NCBI GenBank assembly: GCA_019918135.1
Contig: WBZZ01001363.1
Location: 27,501-91,500, forward strand
Source: Paulinella micropora
Taxonomy: Eukaryota > Cercozoa > Imbricatea > Euglyphida > Paulinellidae
Direction: 5' to 3'
Length of the DNA stretch: 64,000 nt
A program made the position numbers and the translations under genes. Shown here one piece after another: positions 9,278 to 18,523 of the stretch; positions within the stretch are counted from its first letter, which is position 1, and each line of letters opens with the position of its first letter. The notes below the pieces were generated by a model. The model was not told the origin of the DNA. It was given only the letters and a program-made list of their open reading frames with translations, and did not search any database.

Positions 9278-10028
9278 ACATAGGCGCAAGTACAACGTAT
9301 TTTCACGTTTTTTCCTAGGTTAGTACGGAGCGGTCTCCTTGCTCCAGAAGTCCCTGGAGTAATATACCCAAGTAAGCAGTTGAGCACAGCGCGGAGGTTG
9401 CAGTGAGGTTCAACCAGGGCATACGCGGTTGTCGAATAACCTTTTGCTGCAGATTTAAAGGTGGGAGGGGTTGGCATCGACGAAAAGGCCAGCAGCTTGG
9501 TCGCCCTTTCCTCCGACCACAACTGTCCGCCGGCTGAAACGACGCTGAGGACGCTAACCGTGTCTTTTGTCGCACGGCTAGCGTTGTTCGCGTCCTGGCC
9601 TGGTAGCGCCACCCACGCCACCGGGGGGTTGGTCAGAGAAGGTCGTAGACGGGGTAGCTCGTCGGCTACCCGGTGGACCCAGTTGTCAATTATGGACACT
9701 GCTGGCCCCCCGATTTTCCAACGCGCTTCTATCTGTGAGTTGGTAAAGAGGCCATTGTTCATCTGGAAGACCAGCATGGGCGCTGGTTCGATGGCTTTGC
9801 GGCCAGCTCGGTTGTTCAGCAGTGTTCACAGAGCCGCTAGTTCCTCGGCTCCAAGGCCGTTTAGGTTGATATATTGATATGAATTTGGACCTGGTTAAAG
9901 TCCGGTTTAAGGCTTGCGGTAACCTTGATTCCCGCTTTGGCACTCTGTTTTCTCTTGGAGATGGCCCCGGCTGGCTTGTCCTGAGGAGGCGGGGGAGGCC
10001 ATTTGTTATTAATATTTTGCGTTGCCAT
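9160..10028 (-). pseudogene. Unknown protein, fossil gene with about two breaks
   Basis: A coding-like stretch on the minus strand beginning at ATG 10,028 (MATQNINNKW, Pro-rich, then a Lys-rich segment) and continuing in pieces to 9,160. The longest open part (9,160-9,777) has a globular look with motifs FQMNNGLFTNSQ and SIIDNWVHRVADELPRL. I do not recognise the family. Upstream lies a purine-rich G-run spacer. About two breaks. Confidence 0.5.
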
Positions 10029-10084
10029 CTGTGTTCAGGGGGGCATGTTTGATTTAATAACTAGGCTCGAAGGAACTTCCAAAG

Positions 10085-10230
10085 TGTTACGAGAGAGAAA
10101 CAGAGAAGGAGAGAAAGAGGGGTGTGTGGGGGGGAGGGAAGGGGGGGGGGGGGAAGAAGGGGAGGGCGCCCCTCCCTCTGTTATCCGGTAAAGGATTATT
10201 CAATTTTGGTTCTTTCTTTTTTTCTTCCCA
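10085..10230. promoter_or_regulatory. Homopurine G-run spacer upstream of the 10,028 start
   Basis: A GAGAGA/GGAAGG tract with a G-run of about 16 (10,138-10,153), then a C/T-rich stretch. It is of the same kind as the other spacers next to gene starts. Confidence 0.4.
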
Positions 10231-10239
10231 TCCCCTGTA

Positions 10240-10312
10240 AAGCATGAAGGCCCGGGCGAAGCAGAGAGTTGCGGACTCACCACGTCGACGACGGGGACTC
10301 GACAAAGTCTTC
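10240..10312 (+). pseudogene. Relic joining the two ends of a C2H2-type gene
   Basis: About 70 bases. The first half (GGCCCGGGCGAAGCAGAGAG) resembles the region after the start of the C2H2 gene (near 8,173). The second half (CGTCGACGACGGGGACTCGA) matches its 3' end (near 8,905-8,930). The finger array between them is absent. It looks like an internally deleted derivative of that gene family. Confidence 0.55.
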
Positions 10313-10419
10313 CTAAGCGGGAGTTGTTTCCCAGAAAAGGAGCCAGTGTTTAAACAAAAACTAACTTTTAATTCAAAACAACACTCCGTTTCCCCTGCTG
10401 TTTCATCCATCGATCGGGC

Positions 10420-11045
10420 TTAAAAACACTTGCAGTTCCCTAGCAAACCTTCTCCTGCCTTGCGCGCGGCCTGAACGTGCTTCTCGGCTAACCTCAAGCT
10501 GGAGGTCAGCTGAAAAGCGATTATGGCGCTCACGTCACGCAGCTTTTGCATAAAGCTATTTACCCGATCTTCCTGCTGTGGCTTCTTCGGGCCTGCACAG
10601 CTATCTGCTCCTGCCTCTGCCGTTTTAGCCCGCAACGACACAAGCAGAAACCTGACTACCAACACGAGCAGATCGGGGCAGGGGCTCTCATTGCCTAGGT
10701 GTGACAACACGATGATAGGGCGCGAGCCAGCCCAGTAAACCTCAGGCAACGAACTGCACTTGGCAACTGCGCCCTGTGCACACAGCACAGCACCCGCCAG
10801 GGGCCCGCTTTCCGGCACTACTGCAACCTTGGCCAGGAGAGCATCAAGAGCGGCTGTTCCGACGAGCGTGTTGGCGCTGTTGGATTTGAGCTCTAGCCAG
10901 ACCTCGCGGACCGCGCCCTTAAAAAGCCCCTGCACCGTCAGATCCGCTCCCCTGCTGTGAACGCGCGCGGCTGTGTCGACCACGTGGACCCCCGAGAGAT
11001 CTCCGCCCCAGGACCTGCAGAGCTTTCCCAGAATGGTCGAAACGC
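10420..11045 (-). pseudogene. PD-(D/E)XK nuclease-like protein, amino end missing
   Basis: An open minus-strand stretch of about 205 codons with no ATG near its beginning. It contains GADLTVQG followed about 15 residues later by EVWLELKSN, the D...ExK spacing of PD-(D/E)XK nucleases, then helices (LAKVAVVPESG) and a hydrophobic strand (PDLLVLVVRFLLVSL). It ends with KCF. Such domains cut DNA in restriction, repair and viral enzymes. The assignment is by motif only. The missing start suggests a truncated relic. Confidence 0.35.
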
Positions 11046-11385
11046 TTTCTCAGATTGGATTGAAATCTTAGAGAGATGAACCCCTCCAGAGATTCCTACA
11101 GCTGGAAGGGAGAAGGGGCAGCACGCGGCACATCCCCCTCCCTTCTCAGAGGCCCCAATCGAAGCAAAGCACTAAAACCCGACCTAACGTCAGGGTTTCG
11201 TGCGAGATTTATAACCTAAACAAACTAATATAAGTCCTGACGACCCAAGGCCAGCAGTCTCAAGAGGATATTGCGACTGGCGTTCATGTCGCGTCCGTGC
11301 TGCAGTGCGCACCACTGGCAGCTGTACGTCTTCGCGGCTTTGATGTCCCTCCACAGCGCCCCGCATTGCGTACACGCCTGTGCCA

Positions 11386-11484
11386 CCCCGCTGGCGCGGG
11401 CTGGAATGGAGAAAAGGGGGGGCGCGGGGGGCATGCCCCCCGGCGCGGGCTGCAGGGGGGTCACTGGGGGCGGCGCCCCCCGCA
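11386..11484. repeat. GC-rich double-hairpin element, copy A
   Basis: CCCGCTGGCGCGGGCT hairpin, a G/A-rich join, then CGCGGGGGGCATGCCCCCCG, a second perfect palindrome. A third GC-rich palindrome (GGGGGCGGCGCCCCC) follows. It lies within the TnpB relic, directly 5' (minus strand) of the zinc-ribbon codons. Confidence 0.8.
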
Positions 11485-11655
11485 TCTGGCGGCTTTCTTA
11501 TGCACGTCCTGGACCCTGTTGTAGATCTTGTCACGCACTCGAGTAATAGCGCGCCGTAGGCGCCAGCGGTTCCGCTTCTTGCTGCTGTCCTTAGCCAGTA
11601 GCTCGACCTTGCTTAGCAGATTGTCGATGTGTTGCTGCAATCGGTACACGCGTCC

Positions 11656-11713
11656 AGCCCGCTGCCGCGGGCTGAAAGGGTAGCAAGGGGGGCGCGGGGG
11701 GCTTGCCCCCCGG
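11656..11713. repeat. GC-rich double-hairpin element, copy B
   Basis: AGCCCGCTGCCGCGGGCT hairpin, GAAAGGGTAGCAAG join, then GGCGCGGGGGGCTTGCCCCC. It lies inside the TnpB relic between the arginine-rich strand and the long helix. Confidence 0.85.
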
Positions 11714-11980
11714 GTCGACCTGCGCTCCTCCCACTTGCGGAAGTTGACTCTTTTCCAGTGAAAAAACTTGCCTTTCTGGCTAAGATTTGAGATGGCGGAG
11801 GCCCTCGCCGCTTGCAGGTCCCGAATGGCGACCGCGTGGATGTCGTAGGGCACGTTGAGAAGCCATGGTCTGGCTCGTGCAAATTCACTATCCTTTTGCA
11901 CAAACCGCAGGCGCAGAGTATCTAGATCAAAGTCGCCCAAGCAGCGCATTCTACCGCCCATCTCGGCCCTTCTTTGCCCA

Positions 11981-12103
11981 CCCCGCTTGCGCGGGCTGGA
12001 GAGGCATAAGGGGGGGGCGCGGGGGTGGAACTTGCTCCCCCGGCGCGGGCTGGAAAGGAGCATGCGGGTCGTTAAGGGGGGGCGCGGGGGGCATGCCCCC
12101 CGG
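11981..12103. repeat. GC-rich double-hairpin elements, copies C1 and C2 in tandem
   Basis: Two units back to back: CCCGCTTGCGCGGGCT with a slightly longer second palindrome, then GCGCGGGCT with GGCGCGGGGGGCATGCCCCC. They interrupt the TnpB relic near its amino end. Confidence 0.85.
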
Positions 12104-12360
12104 CAGCCAGGCTTTACGCAGCCAAGCTCGCCTAACCTCTTTGTCCTTGGTCTTCGGGTAGATCCTGCACATGAGTGTCTTGAGCGGGGGCGTCTTGCCC
12201 GCTTTTTTGTTCAGGCTGAATTTCTTTTTGGGCGCATTGTTTTGCTTCTTGTCTGTTTTGGTTGCGTTGACCTGAGTTGCGGGCAGCAGTGCAAGTCGCG
12301 ACTGCCAGGAGGTCTCCTGCGGGCCTTGTGCGGTTGTCGGCTCGTACCAGCCCGCGCTAC

Positions 12361-12410
12361 AGCCCGCTAGCGCGGGCTGAAAGGGGGGCTCGGGGGTCTT
12401 TGCCCCCCGG
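12361..12410. repeat. GC-rich double-hairpin element, copy D
   Basis: AGCCCGCTAGCGCGGGCT hairpin, GAAAGGGGGG join, then a second arm TCTTTGCCCCCCGG whose partner is weaker. It lies just upstream of the TnpB relic. Confidence 0.8.
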
Positions 12411-12411
12411 A

Positions 12412-12720
12412 CTCAGTCCAGAACGGCGCATAAGCTAAGGCGGCTCTGGAGGAGGCTGCGCGGGTTTGAACTTCCTCTCTTGGGCTTTCTCCTCTCGGGG
12501 CCCGCCCGCTGGCGCAGCATGTAGGGGAGGCTCGGGGAGCATTTCTTTCTGGCCCCACAGAGTAAGCCGTCTCATTGGAGAAGTCGCTTGCCGTATGACT
12601 TAGGAGGAGTTTGTCGTCGAGGCAGGGCCCATAAAGCCAATGGCAGGGCCATGCCTGTAGCTGGTCACAAAGTGAACAGGTTAAATTTGTGGGTTTAGAG
12701 GGAGAGCAAAAATAAATAAA
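12412..12720 (-). pseudogene. P-loop-like fragment, possible SF3 helicase piece
   Basis: A minus-strand stretch with WLYGPCLDDKLLLSH followed by SNETAYSVGPERNAPRASP. The first patch recalls the Walker A region of superfamily 3 (D5-type) helicases, though the usual GKS/T is not clean. It is opposite in orientation to the D5-like piece at 12.9-13.7 kb. A low-confidence fossil fragment. Confidence 0.25.
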
Positions 12721-12798
12721 CTTTTTTTTTCGGAGCCCGCAGGGGGGGGGCGCCCCCCCCCCTCCCCCCTTCTTTTCCTTCCCCCTTCCCTTTTCTTC

Positions 12799-12856
12799 CA
12801 ATGCCTTGCGTTCATGTGGGGTGCGTGTGTAGGCGCGTAAGAAAGAGCTCGCTGGA
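12799..12856. repeat. Leader-like repeat, copy 1 (partner at 13,960-14,018)
   Basis: ATGCCTTGCGTTCATGTGGG ... GGCGCGTAAGAAAGAGCTCGCTGGA is repeated with few changes at about 13,960-14,018. Both are next to C/G-rich low-complexity stretches, so this may be a duplicated upstream region. Confidence 0.7.
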
Positions 12857-12905
12857 CGACAAAAGCAGCGCAAAAAAATGTCATATGCATGAACCTGCCA
12901 CAAAA

Positions 12906-13727
12906 CTTTGCAAGCGTTTTAGATCAGGCGACCATGCAGAGCTGCATCACGGGAGGGAACGTGACCGTCCCTCGTAAGAACAAGACAGCTGTGACGATCC
13001 TTCGATGGGCTCGCCCGTGATCATGGCCGGCAACTGGGCCATGAATTATAATGACGAAATGGACCAGTGGAAGGGGCGACTTGCGCTGTTTCTGTGGCCT
13101 CTAAATTCCTGGGAGAGTCCAGTCTGATCTGAAGGAACACATTACAAAAAACGAGCTAGCCTGTATTCTGCTCCGTTGCCTTGCTCGCTATCGCATAACT
13201 TTACCAGAGAAACCGGGCGCTGACTTCTGGCGGGATATAGCACCTGAAGAGCTCCGACAAAAAAGAAATACGTCGAATCCCGCATGAACATGCTGGCGCG
13301 GTTCCTGCGCGAAGGGTCAAAGCAGCACGGAATGATTCCTGACCAAGGACGGCTTACGCCGTGGGCAGATTTTATTGCTGCGTACGAGGGGTACTTAAAG
13401 GAATTGAAACAATCCAATGCAAAAGCGGACGACATCCCCGACAGCGCACTGCACCAAAACGGGTTCAAGGTGTTCCCGCCGCGCACGGGCCTAGGCGCCG
13501 GTAGGGGGGTGTACAAAAAGGATGGGCGCGTCAACTATTGCAGCTTTTGTCCGCACAGCAAGTCCCACGTAAGACACGAGTGTGACCCCGCGGGAGTCTG
13601 TCGAGAAGGTTTGTGTTGGCGAGTGAATTACGGCGACAAAAGTCACAAGGGTGCGAGGCGGGGTAAGTTGTACGGAATCGTAAACACGCGGATTGTACCA
13701 AAAGCCCAGCCCGTGTCAGCGGGCTGA
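12906..13727 (+). pseudogene. D5-like primase-helicase, carboxy-terminal part, fossil
   Basis: A plus-strand coding-like region in about three pieces. In order it shows a CITGGNVTVPRKNKTAV stretch (the loop before sensor 1), an AGNWAMNYNDEMDQWKGRL patch matching the AGN...P...D...RRL region of D5-type SF3 helicases, a KNELACILLRCLARY helix, and a longer open part (13,284-13,727) with MNMLARFLREGS and WADFIAAYEGYLKEL. It ends in Cys-rich zinc-binding sequence (CSFCPHSKSHVRHEC). D5 primase-helicases drive genome replication in giant viruses and are one of their hallmark genes. The amino-terminal primase part is absent. About two breaks, and the end runs into palindromic copy E. Confidence 0.55.
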
Positions 13728-13771
13728 AGGGGCGGAGGGGGGGGGGGGGGCGCGGGGGGCATGCCCCCCGG
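13708..13771. repeat. GC-rich double-hairpin element, copy E
   Basis: AGCCCGTGTCAGCGGGCT hairpin followed by a G-run of about 15 and GCGCGGGGGGCATGCCCCCC. It supplies the stop codon of the D5-like relic, so it also sits where a 3' hairpin would be. Confidence 0.85.
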
Positions 13772-14431
13772 AGCGAAGGGCGCAGGGCTCTTGCAAGAGA
13801 CCTCGGCTGGAAACCATTCGTACGAAGGAATACATTTCAGATCTCAAATGAATAAGAACCAGCCGCGAAAAGGATAACCAAGGTAATTCTTATTTGCTCG
13901 TATTCACTTGTATCTGAAGCTTAGTATCGCTTTCTGTGTCGATCTTCTGACACCCCCTTCCATGCCTTATCTTCATATGGGTGTGTCTAGGCGCGCGTAC
14001 GAAAGATCTCGCTGGACTGCAAAGCAGATGAAGAGTCTTTGGCTCGTGCGCAACCCGCAGAGCTAAAAGGGACGGCAAAAAGGAGAGAGAGAAGGGAGGG
14101 AAGGGCGGGGTGAGTTTTTTAATAAGAAACATTAAAAGCGTTCACTTGGGCTTCTAATAGTATGATTGAAACAGAAATTAAAGTTCTCTCATTTCTTTGT
14201 TGGCGCACTCCTCTCCACACCCCCCTCCCCCCCCGCAGTTCTTTCCCTCCCTTTCCCTTCCCTCATCTCCCCTCCTCCCTTTCTTTCTTGCTCACCACCC
14301 CCCACCATCCGTTTTCCGAGCGGGGAGAGGGGGCGGGGGCCAGGGGCTAAGAGGAAAGTGCACTCAGCAAAGGAACCATGCCAGCATGTTGTCTCCATTG
14401 TGTTAAAAGGCCCCCGCGAAGATTATTTGCC
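13772..14431. other. Spacer with duplicated leader and C/T-rich tract
   Basis: No supported gene. It holds copy 2 of the leader-like repeat (about 13,960-14,018), a GGGA-rich tract near 14,070-14,110, and a long CT/CCC tract (14,205-14,310) followed by GAGCGGGGAGAGGGGGCGG just before the next gene start. Confidence 0.5.
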
Positions 14432-16795
14432 ATGGACCCACCGACCAAGCGGGCTAGAGTGCAGGCTGAGCGCGGGCACGTCGTGCAGCTGATCGGCCTG
14501 CTAAAGAGATTATGCCAGCAGCACCAAAGAGAGGCCGGCGTACTACCAAACCAATCGGCCGAAGCAGTAGAACTCGTGCTCGAAGGGTGGACTCCTTTGC
14601 AAGCAAAAGCATAAATCGCGCGAGGACGATTCCGGCCTAGTCCCCAGGCTTCTTGCGCTCCGAAACACTGATCTGGCTGCGGAAATGAAGAAAGTCTGGC
14701 CTGCAAACATTCGCTGCCTGGTTATCGCCCAGCAAGACCTAGCCAGCCTGTACGGCCTGGGGCGAAACTGGCCTGATCGCCTCGCGTTGTCCGTCGGGAC
14801 CGGGCAGGGGTGCTTGTGTCTACAGAAACTGCAGACCCCAGGCGAGGCGGCGCCGTTGGTCGCAGAGACCACCTCCAAAAACAGGGGCTGGCGCCTGAAG
14901 TCTACGGCTGCCTTAATATCAAGGAGGAATCCTCGGCGTCCTCGCACGGGAACGGGCGAGCTATGGACAGTGCCCAGAACCACTGGATCGCGATGGCCTT
15001 CACCGCTGGCCGCGGGCCCCACGAGGAGACGGATTTACTGGCATACGCAGCAGCAGCGCTACCCGGGGTAGGAATCCAGCGGTTTACGGCGTTTGTCGAC
15101 AGGCTGTTGAAAGTACTGGCAGCTATGAAAACCATGCTTGCTAACTGGGCGCCAGCAGACACGATCTTTTGTAACACAAGCAAGTCGCTCGTGCTGGGTA
15201 GATCTAGAGTGAGGCCTAGGTATTTCAGGCAGATTGGGGGGCGGGGGTCAGCAGTCCCGAGTGCTGCGGGGTACCCCCAGGCCGTCAACCTCGCTAACTT
15301 GGTGAGCCTCGCGGCGCGTAGTCTGGGGTTACTTCCGTCTACGTACTTTGACGTGTTGTGGACTAAACTAGAAGGCTCGTTGGGATTGGCTGGACAGCCC
15401 CCCACTATCACAAATACTCCGAACTTGCGGGTGGTCGCAGAGTGGTGGTCGCAAGAGCTGCGGGACGCTCAGGGGCGGGGGGGCTGCTGCTTGCTCGGGG
15501 CGGCCGACAATTTGAGCCAGACGGCGCTCAAGCAGCCTCGCCATTTCCGGGTCGACATGTCGGATCAAGGATTTGCGCGAAGAAAGGCCTTTGTCGAGGA
15601 GCCCGCCAACCCCGGGATTTGTTGGCTACGCTTCCGCGGGGCAGACGAAATCGCCGAGCGCTTGTCAGCACAGACATGGAATGCTGACGAGTTGGTCGCT
15701 GAGGTGGGAGCCTTTCTGACCGCGCTTGTGCTGGTCGGGAGGCGCTGGGCTGCCACCACGGCAAAGCTGAAGGATGTTGAGTCGAAGCTGGCGAGAAGGC
15801 TGACAGCCTGCGAGCGTCTGCAACAGAGGATGTACGCACTTCACATAACGCTCATCAAGCAATCATCGCTAAAACTCATGCACACCATCTACCTATCTTT
15901 TGATAAAGCTCCGCGCAAAGGGACCGGGAAACGTACAACTACGGAGGGCAAATATAGCAAGCAGACACTTGCTCTGACAAAGGCGGAAAAAAACACAAAG
16001 AATGATTCCGATGCATGGTGGGCTGGACTATCACAAGGGGAAGGCCCTCGTTTGAAAGTGTTGAAGCAGGAGCAAAAGAAGTGGCACGATAATTTAAAAG
16101 AAATGTGCCGCCTAGCGAGTGTACTGGTGCAGCAGGTGAAGACAGGCGAGACGCGCGTCTACAAATCGCTCTATGATCATTATTTAGGTTGGAGTAGCAA
16201 GTGGAAAACCTGGCTGAATTCTCAGGAAGCGGAGGATCATGCGCCAGAGCTCAAGCTATTCATGTACCAGGAAGAAATAACAGAGCTGATATGGGAGCGA
16301 GAAAAGGCGCAAGAACTCGTCAATGAGTATTTAGGGGGCCCTCAGCAGCTGCAATCGCAAACCCTGTTGCGACGACAGCAGCCACAAGAGGCGCGAATAG
16401 TGCAAATAATGCCAACAGCGCAAGAGCTGCAAGCTACCAAGACGCTAACAGGGCGACTGCAGCAAGAGCTGCAAACCGCCAAGACGCACAAACAGCAGCT
16501 AGAAAGACAACAGCAGCCACAAGAGCCCATAGCGCGACGACTGCAAGATCGAGAGGCGCGAATAGTGGAATTAGAGCGACGGCTGCTAGCTCAGGAGGCG
16601 CTGACAGTGCGATTAGAGCAACAACTGCAAGCTGAACAGACGCGAATACAGCGACTAGAGAGACAATTGCAAGCTACACAGACGGGAATGCCGCGACCAC
16701 GGCAAGAAGGACGACAACAGGGGGGTCTGGATGCTTTGGCCAAAGCTGCAGAGCTAAGCAATGAAGAAGTTAGGGTCTGGTTGTCGAGAAGCTAG
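14432..16795 (+). pseudogene. Large protein with Gln-rich coiled-coil tail, fossil with about two breaks
   Basis: Begins MDPPTKRARVQ and continues in pieces to 16,795; the longest open part is 14,810-16,795. The middle is globular with Trp- and Leu-rich helices (WWSQELRDAQG, VGAFLTALVLVGRRW). From about 15,780 it becomes charged helix. From about 16,330 it is a heptad-like array of Gln/Glu/Leu/Arg units (LQATKTLTGRLQQELQTAK and similar), which looks internally duplicated at the DNA level. It ends NEEVRVWLSRS. A coiled-coil structural or scaffold role is inferred. I recognise no catalytic domain. It converges on the F-box/LRR gene. Confidence 0.6.
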
Positions 16796-16843
16796 GGATC
16801 GATTTTAATTTAAAAAATGTTGCTCGAATCTTAATAACGTACG

Positions 16844-18523
16844 TCACCCGGCACATAGCGCCTCGTGTCCTTTGTGTTCCGAGTCTTCCTCGTCCGTGGA
16901 TTGTGTTTGCTGGGTGTTCTGTCTTTTGGCACACTGGTCGGCAATCTGCTCGTGGTTGTATAGCAGCTCCAGACTGCTGTGCACCGAGGTGGCGGCTTGC
17001 AGCAGTGTGTGAGGCAGGATATGCGCACATTGCACCAAATGCAACGTGCGCAGCGAACGCTGGGGCGGAGCTAGCAACGGGGTCAGATCTTCCAAGGTCA
17101 GGCCCTTACAATAGTTGAACTCTACCCGGCGCAGCGCAGGGAAGTGCAGTAGCGCGTTGATATTCTTAATCTTCTGGCAGTTAAAAATAGACAGTTCTTG
17201 TAGAGACCGCGTAGGTAGCAGTTCGTTCAGACGCAGGGGGCGTTTCAGCCAGTCCTGGATGTCAAGTATTTCCAGCCCCGCACAGTGCTGCAGCGACCCT
17301 ACACTAGCAAGCTGCTTGCACCCGTACAGCGCCAGCTCGCGGAGAGACGGGATATGTTGTAATTCGTGCACGTCGGTGACGTCGGCGCAGTCCCGGAGCT
17401 CCAGCTTCCGCAGCGACGCGCACGAACGTAGTATCCCCAGGTCCGCGTTGGTCAGGCTCGGGCATGGCCCAAGTTGCAGCTGTACCAGCGGCAGGCAAGC
17501 CAACACGTGCAGTAGCGCCCCGTCGGCTGCTGAGACCATAATCTGGAGGCTCTGGAGCTGGTGTAGTTGCAGCAAGCACAGCAGGCCCGGGCCCTGGATT
17601 CCAGCGCACTCCAATAGATTTAGTTCGCGGAGGGCTCGGAATTCCGACAGGCCCGCCAGGAAGTCATCCGTCACCTCACACGCGGTTAAGTTCAGGCGCT
17701 TGAGCTGGGTAAGTTCCCTTAGCGGGGCCAGGTTGGTGTCGTGGGGTGTCGACTCCATGACTAACTCTTCGAGCTGACGTAGCTGACGCACGCATTCTAT
17801 CCCCTCGTTGTTGATGATATTACAATGGGTTAGCTCTAGCCGTCGGAGGGAGCCGAGGTGGCGCAGGTGTCCTAGCCCCAGGCCATCCACCCTCCAAAAA
17901 CCCTGCAAGTGGAGGTGCTCTAGTGACACAAATGCCCTCAGGCAGGCCAAATCGGCGTCTATCCAATTATCACAATAGGACAAGGTCAGTTTCCGGAGCG
18001 CCGCCGGTGCCGCCAGAGCTGCCAGATCTCTGGGGTTCAAGTGCTGGATCCACTCCAACTCTAGCTCCTCGACCGAGGTGGCGCTGGACAACAGACCTGA
18101 AAGTTGGCACTCCTGGCGAAAATTGCTTCTCACCGACAGCTTGCGTACACACAGACCCCGCAGCAGGTTTACCGCCCTGGTGAACAACCCGAGCTTTCCT
18201 GCATAATCATAACCCCGAGTCACCACTGCTACGTTGCCGAGGCTCTGCACACCCGCTGCGCGCAGACCTAGGACTATGCTGCAGTGGTCTGCCTGCTGCA
18301 GGGCGAGCTCGGTCGGCGGTACACAACCTTGCCACCACCGCGGGACCAGGGCTCGCAGCTGCCTGCAACACACGGCCAGCCACACCAGGCTGGCAGGCGC
18401 GAAATCCCTCACGAGCCACCAGACGCCGTCGGGCAAAGACAACAGCCCATCATCGGCGTGCGGGGCAGACGCCTGGCAGCGACGTTTGGGTGGTCTCTCA
18501 TCCTCGTAGTGCTGGCTTGACAT
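16844..18523 (-). CDS. F-box-like leucine-rich-repeat protein
   Basis: An apparently whole 559-residue protein. Residues about 25-60 (LPDGVWWLVRDFAPASLVW ... VCCRQLRALV) match an F-box-like motif. From about residue 130 to 520 there are some 14 leucine-rich repeats of the AMN1/FBXL type (LRKLTLSYCDN, LRRLELTHCN, LKRLNLTACEVTD, LRELNLLECAG). The acidic tail ends in DEEDSEHKGH. FBXL proteins recruit substrates to SCF ubiquitin ligases, and giant viruses carry many F-box proteins. It is one of the longest unbroken genes of the block. It shares a divergent G-run spacer with 18,830, and a broken relative lies at 61,953-63,667. Confidence 0.85.
   Translation of the reverse strand: MSSQHYEDERPPKRRCQASAPHADDGLLSLPDGVWWLVRDFAPASLVWLAVCCRQLRALVPRWWQGCVPPTELALQQADHCSIVLGLRAAGVQSLGNVAVVTRGYDYAGKLGLFTRAVNLLRGLCVRKLSVRSNFRQECQLSGLLSSATSVEELELEWIQHLNPRDLAALAAPAALRKLTLSYCDNWIDADLACLRAFVSLEHLHLQGFWRVDGLGLGHLRHLGSLRRLELTHCNIINNEGIECVRQLRQLEELVMESTPHDTNLAPLRELTQLKRLNLTACEVTDDFLAGLSEFRALRELNLLECAGIQGPGLLCLLQLHQLQSLQIMVSAADGALLHVLACLPLVQLQLGPCPSLTNADLGILRSCASLRKLELRDCADVTDVHELQHIPSLRELALYGCKQLASVGSLQHCAGLEILDIQDWLKRPLRLNELLPTRSLQELSIFNCQKIKNINALLHFPALRRVEFNYCKGLTLEDLTPLLAPPQRSLRTLHLVQCAHILPHTLLQAATSVHSSLELLYNHEQIADQCAKRQNTQQTQSTDEEDSEHKGHEALCAG

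Larger units (their letters stand above)
11225..12345 (-). pseudogene. TnpB/Fanzor-like nuclease relic
   Basis: Pieces in the order of a TnpB-type protein run from 12,345 down to 11,225. They are a Lys-rich start with RIYPKTKDKEVRRAW, the NVPYDIHAVAIRDLQAA helix and KFFHWKRVNFRKW strand, the long helical region ending VRDKIYNRVQDVHKK, and a zinc ribbon (CTQCG then CQWC) running into GRDMNASRNIL, the final RuvC Asp motif. TnpB/Fanzor are RNA-guided DNA nucleases of IS200/IS605/IS607-type transposons, and Fanzors occur in giant viruses. The segment between the helical region and the zinc ribbon, which should carry the first RuvC Asp and the Glu, is missing. Four or five GC-rich palindromic elements sit inside the gene. 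Confidence 0.75.

Noticed and set aside
13142-13534. Minus-strand frame opposite the D5-like relic
   Set aside because: The plus strand carries the helicase-like motifs; the minus frame is its shadow.
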